NCBI GenBank assembly: GCA_023511995.1
Contig: JAIMAL010000001.1
Span: 186,001-250,000, forward strand
Length of the DNA stretch: 64,000 nt
Source: Burkholderiales bacterium
Lineage (GTDB): Bacteria; Pseudomonadota; Gammaproteobacteria; Burkholderiales; Thiobacteraceae
Direction: 5' to 3'
The notes under the pieces are model-generated. The model had not been told where the DNA came from. It was given only the letters and a program-made list of their open reading frames with translations, and made no database searches. The position numbers and the translations under genes are program-made. Of this stretch, positions 1 to 6,922 are shown one piece after another (position 1 is the first letter of the stretch; each line of letters begins with the position of its first letter).

Positions 1-304
1 GCGAGACCTGGTAACCCGCCTCGCACAGGGCGGCAAGCAGCGCCAGGCAATGCTTCTGTGCGAGCGGCTCGCCGCCGGTGACGCACACATAGGGTGTGTC
101 ATAGCGGGCCACCTCCTCCAGCACTGCGCCGAGGGTCAGCGTGCGGCCGCCGGTGAAAGCATATTCGGTGTCGCAATAGGTGCAGCGCAGGGGACAACCG
201 GTGAGCCGCACGAACACCGTGCGCAGCCCGGCGCGGGTGGACTCCCCCTGCAGCGAATGGAAAATCTCCGTCACCCGCAGGGGCAGGGAAAAATCCACCT
301 TCAT
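1..304 (-). CDS. queE: 7-carboxy-7-deazaguanine synthase QueE (partial, 3' end outside window)
   Basis: Radical SAM enzyme that converts 6-carboxy-tetrahydropterin to 7-carboxy-7-deazaguanine in queuosine/preQ0 biosynthesis. The first 101 residues are visible. The N-terminal segment VTEIFHSLQGES matches the QueE start, followed by the Fe-S motif C37-x3-C41-x2-C44 (CPLRCTYC) and the GGEP motif near residues 77-80 that binds SAM. The ATG at 304 overlaps the stop of the upstream CNP1-like gene (ATGA), so the two are translationally coupled. The C-terminal half lies beyond base 1. Queuosine genes such as queC often follow, but none can be seen here. The family call is firm from the motifs. Confidence 0.93.
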   Translation of the reverse strand, partial: MKVDFSLPLRVTEIFHSLQGESTRAGLRTVFVRLTGCPLRCTYCDTEYAFTGGRTLTLGAVLEEVARYDTPYVCVTGGEPLAQKHCLALLAALCEAGYQVS

Positions 305-822
305 GGCGCCTCCGCCCGCGGATGGCGGCCCCGCTTGAGGGCGAAGACGATTTCCGCGGCGTCCCTGGCGATGATTCCGCCGGGACAGAAAAAATCGAAG
401 TAGAGCACATGGTGCTGGCGGTTGCGGTCCTGGTAACGGATGGGGGCCCATTGCGCGTAACGATTGCGGGACCACTCCCCGTTGCGGCCGAAGGCGTAGA
501 TCTTGAATTCCCGCGTGCGGCAGCGGATGCCCTCGAAGGTGATGTTGGTGGCGCCGGCCGGTGAGCGCACGATCAGCGTGTAGCGCACCACGTCGTCCTC
601 CCCGACGGAGAGGGAGGCGGGGTCGATAAAAAAGCGGTTGTCGCTGGCGGCGGAAACGAAAAACGACAGCGCCGCGTCGAGGTCCGGAAACGCCGGTAGC
701 TTGGCCTGCAGCTCCACCCAGGGTTTTTCATTGTCGAATTCGAAGTCGAAATCACCCCACGCCCCCCGCGCGGCAGGCGAGGTGAGGAAGAGGAGGGAAA
801 GGCAAAGCAAAACGGCGCGCAT
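301..822 (-). CDS. CNP1-like family secreted protein
   Basis: A 173-residue protein starting MRAVLLCLSLLFLTSP, a clear Sec signal peptide with cleavage expected after about residue 20 (ARG/AWGDF). The mature part (WVELQAKLPAFPD, a DNRFFIDPASLSVGEDDVVR-type segment, then an ending rich in YQDRNRQHHVLYFDFFCPGG) resembles the CNP1-like family, known mostly from Betaproteobacteria and of unknown function. The start at 822 is preferred over in-frame upstream starts to 1011 because it begins exactly at the signal peptide. Its stop overlaps the queE start. Periplasmic location is inferred from the signal peptide. I know no biochemical role. Confidence 0.82.
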   Translation of the reverse strand: MRAVLLCLSLLFLTSPAARGAWGDFDFEFDNEKPWVELQAKLPAFPDLDAALSFFVSAASDNRFFIDPASLSVGEDDVVRYTLIVRSPAGATNITFEGIRCRTREFKIYAFGRNGEWSRNRYAQWAPIRYQDRNRQHHVLYFDFFCPGGIIARDAAEIVFALKRGRHPRAEAP

Positions 823-1045
823 GGCCCATTCTAACGTGAAACAATGGGAGCGTTTCCCCAGGAGTCGCAAAGCCCCGCGGGGGCCAAGGCGACAGACGCG
901 CAGGAGGCGCAGGCCACGGAGGAAGGGTAAGTCGCCGCAAAGGCGCCCCCGCAGTGGACAGGAACCGGGAACTCGACAGGCTTGCCCGAGCAGGCAGCCC
1001 CTCTTGGACACGGGGCCTTGGATTGCCTTCTCTGCTCCCTGAGCT

Positions 1046-1062
1046 CTGATGCCTGATCCCTG
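1046..1062. repeat. 17-bp dispersed motif, copy 1
   Basis: The minus strand reads CAGGGATCAGGCATCAG immediately after the cfa stop codon. The identical 17-mer occurs on the plus strand between nrdB and nrdA at 61280-61296. Both copies are intergenic. With only two copies in view, chance cannot be excluded. Confidence 0.4.
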
Positions 1063-2268
1063 TCAGCCGTAGACGTGCTCCCTCGTCAGGGGGTAGGGGA
1101 GACGGCCGTCCGGCAGGGGTTTGCCGGCGAGCACCTGGAAGAGGGACATCCAGCCGCGCTCGAAGGCGTGGGCGGAGCCGGCCATGTAAATCTGCCAGAT
1201 GCGGAATTTCTCCTCCCCCACCAGCCGTTTGGCTTCGGCGGCATTGGCTTCCAGTCGTTCCACCCAGTGCCAGAGGGTGCGCGCGTAATGGGGGCGCAGG
1301 CATTCGGCGTCCCAGGTTTCCAGGCCCTGTTCCGAGAGGGCTTCCAGCACTTCGGAGATGTGCACGAGCTCGCCCCCGGGGAAAACGTATTGGTCGATGA
1401 ATTCGCTGATGTCGCTGCCGAGCCCCTTGGCGTGGCGCTGGGCGGCGGTGATGCCATGGTTCATGACCAGGCCGCCGGGTTTGAGCAGGCGATGGATCTT
1501 GGCGAAATATTTGCCCAGATTGGCGCGCCCCACGTGCTCGAACATGCCCACCGAGGCGATCTTGTCGAAGGGTTCCTTCTCCGGCACGTCCCGGTAGTCC
1601 ATGAGGTGCACCTCGACGCGGCCGGCAAGCCCCTGCCGGCTAATCTGTTCCTTCACGTATTCGTACTGGTTTTGGCTGAGGGTGATGCCCGTGGCGTGGA
1701 CGCCGTGACGCTCGGCGGCCCAGAGGATGAGGCCGCCCCAGCCGCAGCCGATGTCGAGGAGGCGTTCCCCTGGTTTCAAGTGGAGCTTGCGGCAGATGTG
1801 TTCCAGCTTCTGTTCCTGCGCCACCTCCAGGGTGTCGTCGGCGGTGCGGAAATAGGCGCAGGAATACACCCGCCGCTTGTCGAGCCACAGGCCGTAAAAA
1901 TCGTTGGAGACGTCGTAGTGGTAGCTGATGTTTTTGCGGTCGGACGGCTTGGAGTGCCGCCACCAGGAAAGGAAGCGGCTGCCTTTCTTGTCCACGCACA
2001 TGACGTCATCGCAAAGGGATTCCCCAAGGCGGATGATGTCGCGCGTGCTGCCGCTAAGGTCGATGTCCCGTTCCACGTAGCTCTTGGCGAGCTTGCCGAG
2101 ACTCGGGTTGGCAAGATGCAGCAGGGCGTTGGGCCGGTTGATGCGCACCGTCACCTTCGGTGTTTGCGCAAGGGCAAGCGACTGGCCGTTCCATAGTTCC
2201 AGCGCCACCGGCAGATTGTGTTTTTTGAGGCGCGTCTCTACCAGCTTGAGCATCTGGCTTTGCAGCAT
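1063..2268 (-). CDS. cfa: Cyclopropane-fatty-acyl-phospholipid synthase
   Basis: A 401-residue SAM-dependent methyltransferase that adds a methylene bridge to unsaturated acyl chains of membrane phospholipids. An N-terminal SCP2-like lipid-binding region (about residues 20-90) is followed by SYHYDVSNDFYGLWLD (115-130), SCAYF (136-140) and the SAM-binding glycine motif DIGCGWGG (about 172-179). GMFEHVG and a C-terminal WHWVERLEAN segment are also typical of Cfa. Length matches the family. It is a single minus-strand gene between the DUF3501 gene and the CNP1-queE pair, with about 100 bases on the upstream side. Cfa usually modifies membranes in stationary phase or acid stress. No promoter was identified with confidence. 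Confidence 0.93.
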   Translation of the reverse strand: MLQSQMLKLVETRLKKHNLPVALELWNGQSLALAQTPKVTVRINRPNALLHLANPSLGKLAKSYVERDIDLSGSTRDIIRLGESLCDDVMCVDKKGSRFLSWWRHSKPSDRKNISYHYDVSNDFYGLWLDKRRVYSCAYFRTADDTLEVAQEQKLEHICRKLHLKPGERLLDIGCGWGGLILWAAERHGVHATGITLSQNQYEYVKEQISRQGLAGRVEVHLMDYRDVPEKEPFDKIASVGMFEHVGRANLGKYFAKIHRLLKPGGLVMNHGITAAQRHAKGLGSDISEFIDQYVFPGGELVHISEVLEALSEQGLETWDAECLRPHYARTLWHWVERLEANAAEAKRLVGEEKFRIWQIYMAGSAHAFERGWMSLFQVLAGKPLPDGRLPYPLTREHVYG

Positions 2269-2367
2269 ACTCCCTCCTCATGGCTCGCCTTGACCGCTAC
2301 GCCAAGTATAACGGCCCCGCCCCTATTCCGTGAGGGGGCGCAAGCCTTCAGGTGCGGCACCGCGTCT

Positions 2368-2952
2368 TCAGGCGAGGTCCTGGGCGATGGAGGCGCGCAC
2401 CGCCTCGGGCAGGGGCTCGACGGCTGCGGTGTATTCCGGATGATCCACCCCCACGCCGATGGCGGCGCCGCTTTTCACCGCGGCGATCATGGCGGGGGTG
2501 AGTTCGAAGCGGAGGAAATGCACGGAGGAGGTTTTCTCTTCGTTTTCCCGCTCCAGGTCTTCGTCGGCGATGGCATAGACCTTGTCGAATCCCGCGACCC
2601 GCACCCAGGTGCGATCCTCGATGCCCTTGAGACGCCGCAGCATGCGCAGGCGTTCTTCGGGGTCGGGGTATTCGATCATCTGCGTGACCTTCCAGTTGGT
2701 GCCGTCGGGAATCAAGGGGTTGTAGGCATCGAGCTCGTCCTGGATGCCTTCCTCCTCGAAGATGCGCTCGGCACGCAGCATTTCCTGCACCTGGTAGCTG
2801 ATGGTGAGGGAGTCCTCGAAGATGAGGGTCATGTGAGGGCCCAGGTGGACGGTGCGGTTTTTCTTGTGGGCCATGACCTTGTCGCGGATTTTCGGCCGCG
2901 CCTTGGCGTACTCTTCCAGGGAAAGCAGGTCGGCTCGGGTCAGTTTCGGCAT
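2368..2952 (-). CDS. DUF3501 family protein
   Basis: A 194-residue protein starting MPKLTRADLLSLEEYAKAR. The pattern HKKNRTVHLGPHMTLIFED, then YQVQEMLRAERI and YNPLIPDGTNWK, is typical of the DUF3501 family. The ATG at 2952 is chosen because a GAGG ribosome-binding site sits just upstream; a longer in-frame form from 2985 would run into the neighbouring gene. It lies 16 bases after the Fe-S oxidoreductase and belongs to the rubrerythrin / Fe-S / DUF3501 cluster, which recurs in several Proteobacteria. The conserved company suggests a role with the oxidoreductase in oxidative-stress or iron metabolism, but no activity is known to me. Confidence 0.85.
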   Translation of the reverse strand: MPKLTRADLLSLEEYAKARPKIRDKVMAHKKNRTVHLGPHMTLIFEDSLTISYQVQEMLRAERIFEEEGIQDELDAYNPLIPDGTNWKVTQMIEYPDPEERLRMLRRLKGIEDRTWVRVAGFDKVYAIADEDLERENEEKTSSVHFLRFELTPAMIAAVKSGAAIGVGVDHPEYTAAVEPLPEAVRASIAQDLA

Positions 2953-2968
2953 GGCGGTATCCTCAGGT

Positions 2969-4300
2969 TCACAGTCCGTAGGCAATGCGCAGCAGGGTGA
3001 GGGGATGGGCCTTCTGCGCCCGCGTCCCTTCGCCCATGCCCTGCATGATGTGGCGGCCGGCGATGGCGCAGTCGGAGGAGACGTAATCGGGACCCGGCTC
3101 GGCCATGGCGCGGAAGACCGGCTTGCCGATCTTCATGGAGTTGGCGAAGAACTCGCTTTTCACCCCCCAGGTGCCGTCATGGCCCGAGCAGCGTTCCACC
3201 ACGTTGATCGTCGTGTCCGGCACGAGCTGAAGTAACTCGCGGGTCTTCTGTCCCATGTTCTGCACCCGCAGATGGCAGGGGATGTGGTAGGAGACCTTGC
3301 CCAGGGGTTTCTTGAAGTCGGTCTTGAGCAGACCATCGAGCCGGCGCAGCACCAGATATTCGAAGGGGTCGAACATCGCTTCCTGCACCGCCTTGACGTC
3401 GGCATCGTCCGGGAACATGAGGGGCAGCTCCTGCTTGTACATCAGCGTGCAGGAAGGCACGGCGGTGAGGATGGCATAGCCCTCCCGCGCCAGTCTGGCA
3501 AGATGCGGAATGTTGGTTTGGGCAAGCTGCGCCACCGCATCCAGATCGCCCAGTTCCAGCTTAGGCATGCCGCAGCAGGCCTCCTTTTCCACCAGGCGCA
3601 CCGGAATCTCGTTGTGCTCCAGGATTTTCAGCAGGTCATGGCCGATGCCCGGTTCGTTGTAGTTGACGTAACAGGTGGCGTAGATGGCCACCTTGCCCGG
3701 GGTGCGCTGGCCGTCTTTGACCGGGAAGTCGTCCCGGGGACGGGCATGGGCGCGGAACCGGGCGGGGCTATATTCGGGCAGCACCCGATCCTTGTGGATG
3801 CCGAGCACGCTGTCCATGACGCGGCGCGCTGGACCGTTGCGGTTGAGGGCGTTGACGGTCTGCACCACCACGGGAATGGTGGCCAGTTTCCCCAGCGCGT
3901 CGGTGGAGGAAAGCAGCTTGTCGCGGAAACGCACCTCGCCCTTGCGGAACTTGATCGCCTTGGCGCGCAGCATGAGGTGGGGAAAATCCACGTTCCACTC
4001 GTGGGGGGGCACGTAGGGGCATTTGGTCATGAAGCAGAGGTCACACAGGTAGCACTGGTCCACGACCTTCCAGTAGTCCTCCTTTTTCACGCCGTCCACC
4101 TCCATGGTGGGCGACGCGTCCACCAGGTCGAAGAGGGTGGGGAAGGCCGTACACAGGCTCACGCAGCGCCGGCAGCCGTGGCAGATGTCATAGACGCGCT
4201 CCAGCTCCTGATAGAGCTTGGCCTCGTCGTAGAAGTCCGGATTCTTCCAGTCGATGGGGTGTCGGGTGGGGGCTTCCAGGCTGCCTTCGCGTACGGTCAT
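2969..4300 (-). CDS. Heterodisulfide-reductase-related Fe-S oxidoreductase (CCG domains)
   Basis: A 443-residue soluble protein with two N-terminal [4Fe-4S] motifs, C40-x2-C43-x2-C46-x3-C50 (CHGCRRCVSLC) and C83-x2-C86-x2-C89-x4-C94-P, followed by two CCG-type cysteine-rich domains (ATCYVNY...KEACCGMP and HIPCHLRV...ERCSGHDGTWG). This is the architecture of GlpC/GlcF/HdrD-like electron-transfer subunits. It sits between the rubrerythrin gene and the DUF3501 gene, so electron delivery to rubrerythrin for peroxide reduction is a reasonable inference. No flavin or membrane segment is present. The physiological electron donor cannot be read from the sequence. Confidence 0.88.
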   Translation of the reverse strand: MTVREGSLEAPTRHPIDWKNPDFYDEAKLYQELERVYDICHGCRRCVSLCTAFPTLFDLVDASPTMEVDGVKKEDYWKVVDQCYLCDLCFMTKCPYVPPHEWNVDFPHLMLRAKAIKFRKGEVRFRDKLLSSTDALGKLATIPVVVQTVNALNRNGPARRVMDSVLGIHKDRVLPEYSPARFRAHARPRDDFPVKDGQRTPGKVAIYATCYVNYNEPGIGHDLLKILEHNEIPVRLVEKEACCGMPKLELGDLDAVAQLAQTNIPHLARLAREGYAILTAVPSCTLMYKQELPLMFPDDADVKAVQEAMFDPFEYLVLRRLDGLLKTDFKKPLGKVSYHIPCHLRVQNMGQKTRELLQLVPDTTINVVERCSGHDGTWGVKSEFFANSMKIGKPVFRAMAEPGPDYVSSDCAIAGRHIMQGMGEGTRAQKAHPLTLLRIAYGL

Positions 4301-4379
4301 GATCGCTCTCTTCGTGTGGGGAAATGTCTGCGGCCAGCTCCCGGGCGGCGCGTTGTCAAGGGGGTATGGCCATCAACAG

Positions 4380-4404
4380 AAGGGCCCGCGTCCTGCGGGC
4401 CCTT
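4380..4404 (-). terminator. Hairpin after the rubrerythrin gene
   Basis: Perfect 10-bp inverted repeat, AAGGGCCCGC at 4380-4389 and GCGGGCCCTT at 4395-4404, with a 5-base loop. On the minus strand it is followed by only a weak T-run. It lies between rubrerythrin and the Fe-S oxidoreductase and could act as a partial terminator or RNA-stabilising stem. Confidence 0.6.
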
Positions 4405-4410
4405 CGGTTG

Positions 4411-4430
4411 ACAGCCCCACAGGGGGCTGT
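4411..4430 (-). terminator. Second hairpin between rubrerythrin and Fe-S gene
   Basis: ACAGCCCC at 4411-4418 pairs with GGGGCTGT at 4423-4430 around a 4-base loop, just 11 bases after the rubrerythrin stop. There is no T-tract, so it more likely protects or attenuates the message than fully terminates it. Confidence 0.45.
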
Positions 4431-4440
4431 CCCCGGGGCT

Positions 4441-4863
4441 TCAGGAGCCCAGGGTGTCGAGGGCCTTCTGGAACCGGTTGGCGTGGGAACGCTCGGCTTT
4501 CGCCAGGGTTTCGAACCAGTCGGCGATTTCGTCGAAGCCTTCCTCACGGGCGGTCTTGGCCATGCCGGGGTACATGTCGGTGTACTCATGGGTCTCGCCC
4601 GCGATGGCCGCCTTCAGGTTGTCGGCGGTGGAGCCAATGGGCAGGCCGGTGGCGGGGTCACCCACCGCTTCCATGTACTCCAGATGGCCATGGGCATGGC
4701 CGGTTTCGCCTTCTGCGGTGGAGCGGAACACGGCGGCCACGTCGTTGTAGCCCTCCACGTCGGCCTTGGCCGCGAAATACAGATAACGGCGGTTGGCCTG
4801 GGATTCACCGGCGAAGGCGTACTTCAGGTTTTCGTAGGTTTTGGAACCTTTCAGGCTGGGCAT
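4441..4863 (-). CDS. Rubrerythrin (diiron peroxidase, no rubredoxin domain)
   Basis: A 140-residue ferritin-like diiron protein that reduces hydrogen peroxide in the cytoplasm. Iron ligands are visible: E20, E53-x2-H56, E90/E93 and E124-x2-H127. The C-terminal rubredoxin domain of classical rubrerythrin is absent, so electrons must come from a separate protein, plausibly the downstream Fe-S oxidoreductase. The ATG at 4863 follows an AAGGAGAG ribosome-binding site; the in-frame start at 4899 has none. A near-consensus promoter and a palindrome lie upstream, indicating a strongly expressed and probably regulated gene. Confident family call. Confidence 0.92.
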   Translation of the reverse strand: MPSLKGSKTYENLKYAFAGESQANRRYLYFAAKADVEGYNDVAAVFRSTAEGETGHAHGHLEYMEAVGDPATGLPIGSTADNLKAAIAGETHEYTDMYPGMAKTAREEGFDEIADWFETLAKAERSHANRFQKALDTLGS

Positions 4864-4902
4864 GTTGCTCTCCTTGGTCAAGAAATGAACACCATTCATC
4901 AG

Positions 4903-4917
4903 TTAGACAAAGTCTAA
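4903..4917. promoter_or_regulatory. Palindromic operator upstream of rubrerythrin
   Basis: TTAGAC-AAA-GTCTAA, a perfect 6+3+6 inverted repeat. It lies just downstream of the -10 box (about +5 to +20 of the predicted transcript), a position typical for a repressor. It does not match a Fur or PerR box that I know. The cognate regulator is unknown. Confidence 0.6.
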
Positions 4918-4928
4918 ACTGTGAACGC

Positions 4929-4957
4929 AGTATAGTTCCGGCGCCGGGCAATGTCAA
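4929..4957 (-). promoter_or_regulatory. Sigma-70 promoter of the rubrerythrin cluster
   Basis: On the minus strand, TTGACA (4952-4957) and TATACT (4929-4934) are separated by exactly 17 bases. The -35 box is perfect and the -10 box is one base off consensus. It lies about 65 bases before the rubrerythrin start. Confidence 0.8.
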
Positions 4958-5008
4958 CGCCGGAACGAAACTTTTCCGGGCAGGCCCCAGGCATGGGCCA
5001 ACCCGTTG

Positions 5009-5344
5009 TCAGAAAAACCTTTTTTCCCCAATGAGGCGCGCTTCGGGCAGCCGTTCCCGGATCCGGGCGGCGACTTCCAGGGTGATGCCGCGCCTCACCC
5101 GCAGGGAGACCCAGAGGAGGTTGCGGGCGAGGTTGAACTCGGCGAAGACCACCTCGGGAACCGGCAGCAGAGCGAGGTGGATGGCTTCGAGGGCGGCGCC
5201 CACCGCTTCCGGCCGGTCCCGAAGGCCCGGCACCCACATGATGAGGTCAGTGAGATACCGGCCCGCCTCGTCCCGGGTGGGCACCCGTTTCCACAGGGGC
5301 TCCGCCGCCGCCCAGGGAGGGGCCCGCCGGGGCCTTGCCGCCAC
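5009..5344 (-). CDS. Hypothetical protein coupled to CBS-domain gene
   Basis: A 111-residue soluble protein of unknown function. It probably starts at the GTG at 5344, one base after the TAA stop of the CBS-domain gene (TAAGGTG), with AAGG overlapping that stop as the ribosome-binding site. The body has normal protein character: YLTDLIMWVPGLRDRPEAV, then HLALLPVPEVVFAEFNLARN and a basic VAARIRERLPEARL helix. No cysteines, signal peptide or membrane segments are visible. The reading frame extends upstream through the CBS gene in another frame, but that part is a shadow. I recognise no family. Tight coupling suggests it works with the CBS protein. Confidence 0.62.
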   Translation of the reverse strand: MAARPRRAPPWAAAEPLWKRVPTRDEAGRYLTDLIMWVPGLRDRPEAVGAALEAIHLALLPVPEVVFAEFNLARNLLWVSLRVRRGITLEVAARIRERLPEARLIGEKRFF

Positions 5345-5345
5345 C

Positions 5346-5942
5346 TTATTTCCCCAGCGCCGCTTCCAGCTCGGCGAAGGTTTCCGCCCGCCGAGCGAGG
5401 GGAATGGGCATGCCCACCTGGCGGGCGATCTGGGTGGAGGAGAAAATCCCCCGCACCTGCTGCCAGCCGCTCGATTCCAGACGCTCCACCACCAAGGCGT
5501 GCTGGCGCCCGCAGGCCTGCAGGGTGGCCACCACGTCCCCCACCCGGGCGCGGAGGACGTCGGCAAGGCTTAACGCATCGAGCTCGTCGTGGGGGGTCAT
5601 GATGTCCCGGACGCGGATGTCCTCCCGCCTGCCGCCATGGCGTTCGATGTGCTGCAGGGGTTTTTCGCCGAGGATGTCGGTGGCGGTGATGAGTCCCAGG
5701 AGGTGATCCTCCCCGTCCACCACGAAAAGCAGACGCACGCCCCGCTGCATCATGTGCTGGTGGGCCTCTTCCAGGGAGACGTCGGGCCCAATGGTGACCG
5801 GCGGCACCACCCGCAGATCGGTCATGACCATGAGGGCGGGGTCGGTCAGTCGCGTCTGCTGATAGGCGTGGCGGTCACTGCGCACCAGTCCCGCCCCGGC
5901 ATCCAGCCGGTGGCGGGGAAGCGGATGGAATTCGCTGAGCAT
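5346..5942 (-). CDS. Paired CBS domain protein
   Basis: A 198-residue protein made almost entirely of a CBS pair (Bateman module), the kind of domain that binds adenine nucleotides. The first CBS (about residues 40-95) contains DLRVVPPVTIGPDVSLEEA and LFVVDGEDHLLGLITATDI; the second (about 110-175) contains VRDIMTPHDELDALSLADV. There is no attached catalytic or membrane domain, so it probably regulates a partner by sensing ATP/AMP. It is followed immediately by the 111-residue unknown gene. The effector and target are not evident. Confidence 0.88.
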   Translation of the reverse strand: MLSEFHPLPRHRLDAGAGLVRSDRHAYQQTRLTDPALMVMTDLRVVPPVTIGPDVSLEEAHQHMMQRGVRLLFVVDGEDHLLGLITATDILGEKPLQHIERHGGRREDIRVRDIMTPHDELDALSLADVLRARVGDVVATLQACGRQHALVVERLESSGWQQVRGIFSSTQIARQVGMPIPLARRAETFAELEAALGK

Positions 5943-6006
5943 GGGTGCTCCTTTCTCCCCGATGGGGCAACGTCACACCCTTCCAGCATAGACGATCACG
6001 GGCAGG

Positions 6007-6528
6007 TCAAAGGCCGGCTTTGGCCGGCCCCGGGTACCGACGCGGCCGCGGCTTGTCCCGCTGGAGATAGGGGGCAAGCTCAGTGAGCGCCAGGCGATAG
6101 ACCTCCCGCTTGAACTCGATCACGCTGTCCAGTGGCACCCAGTAGTCGTGCCAGCGCCAGGCATCGAATTCCGGGTGCTCGGTGGCGCGCAGGGAGACAT
6201 CGCAGTCCCGTCCGATCAGTCGCAGCAAAAACCAGATTTGTTTTTGCCCCTTGTAGGTGCCGCGCCATTCGCGGCGTACCCATTGGGTCGGCACCTCGTA
6301 GCGCAGCCAGTCGCGGGTCCGGCCCAGGATGCGGACATGCTCTGGACGCAGGCCGACCTCCTCGTAAAGCTCGCGGTACATGGCCTGCTCCGGGGTTTCC
6401 CCCCGGCGGATGCCGCCCTGGGGAAACTGCCAGGCGTGTTCCCGGATGCGCTTGCCCCAGAAGACCTCGTCTTTGGCGTTGGCCAGGATGATGCCGACGT
6501 TCGGGCGATAGCCGTCACGGTCGATCAT
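6007..6528 (-). CDS. rppH: RNA pyrophosphohydrolase RppH (Nudix)
   Basis: A 173-residue Nudix hydrolase that removes pyrophosphate from the 5' end of mRNA and so triggers decay. It starts [17 protein letters not shown], diagnostic of RppH, and carries a complete Nudix box at about residues 38-60 ([12 protein letters not shown] followed by REL and EE). WQFPQGG and the later FLLRLIGRD segment also fit. The ATG at 6528 is preceded by GAGG; the in-frame start at 6567 extends beyond the conserved N-terminus and is rejected. Cytoplasmic, stand-alone gene. Confidence 0.93.
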   Translation of the reverse strand: MIDRDGYRPNVGIILANAKDEVFWGKRIREHAWQFPQGGIRRGETPEQAMYRELYEEVGLRPEHVRILGRTRDWLRYEVPTQWVRREWRGTYKGQKQIWFLLRLIGRDCDVSLRATEHPEFDAWRWHDYWVPLDSVIEFKREVYRLALTELAPYLQRDKPRPRRYPGPAKAGL

Positions 6529-6674
6529 TGCCAAATCCTCATTCCAATAATCCCGATTGTTCCACAATTCGTGTGGGGATTAAAGTCGCGTGGAACACGG
6601 GGCCTGCAGGCTCAGACCGGCGGCTTGTGCATTCGTTCGTCCACGGGCTTCCCGTTTCACGTTACCCTTGCCCC

Positions 6675-6915
6675 ATGTAGGGCGAAGACTGGCTCGAAAT
6701 CGACGGTGCCTGGGGCGAGGGGGGCGGGCAGCTTTTGCGCACCGCGGTGGCGCTTGCCGCGGTTTGTCGCAGGCGAATTCGCGTCTTCAACCTTCGCGCC
6801 GCAGCTTTCCCTGCACGCGCAGACGGCCTTGTGGCTCATCGAACGCTTCCTTCCCCTTGAGCGCCGGGAGGATGCGGGAGCCGGCCGCATCTGCCTGACC
6901 TTGCGCCGCCGCTAG
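6675..6915 (+). pseudogene. rtcA: Remnant of RNA 3'-terminal phosphate cyclase (RtcA)
   Basis: The frame beginning at 6675 has a stop codon (TAG) as its second codon, then encodes [20 protein letters not shown], the hallmark N-terminus of RtcA, up to about FNLRA. The sequence then shifts to another frame that reads [17 protein letters not shown] and ends at 6915, matching the RtcA C-terminus. About 260 central residues of a roughly 340-residue enzyme are missing and the two ends are out of frame. This is best read as a gene destroyed by internal deletion plus a start-proximal nonsense mutation. Intact RtcA converts RNA 3'-phosphates to 2',3'-cyclic phosphates. Confidence 0.72.
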
Positions 6916-6922
6916 AGGGGCC

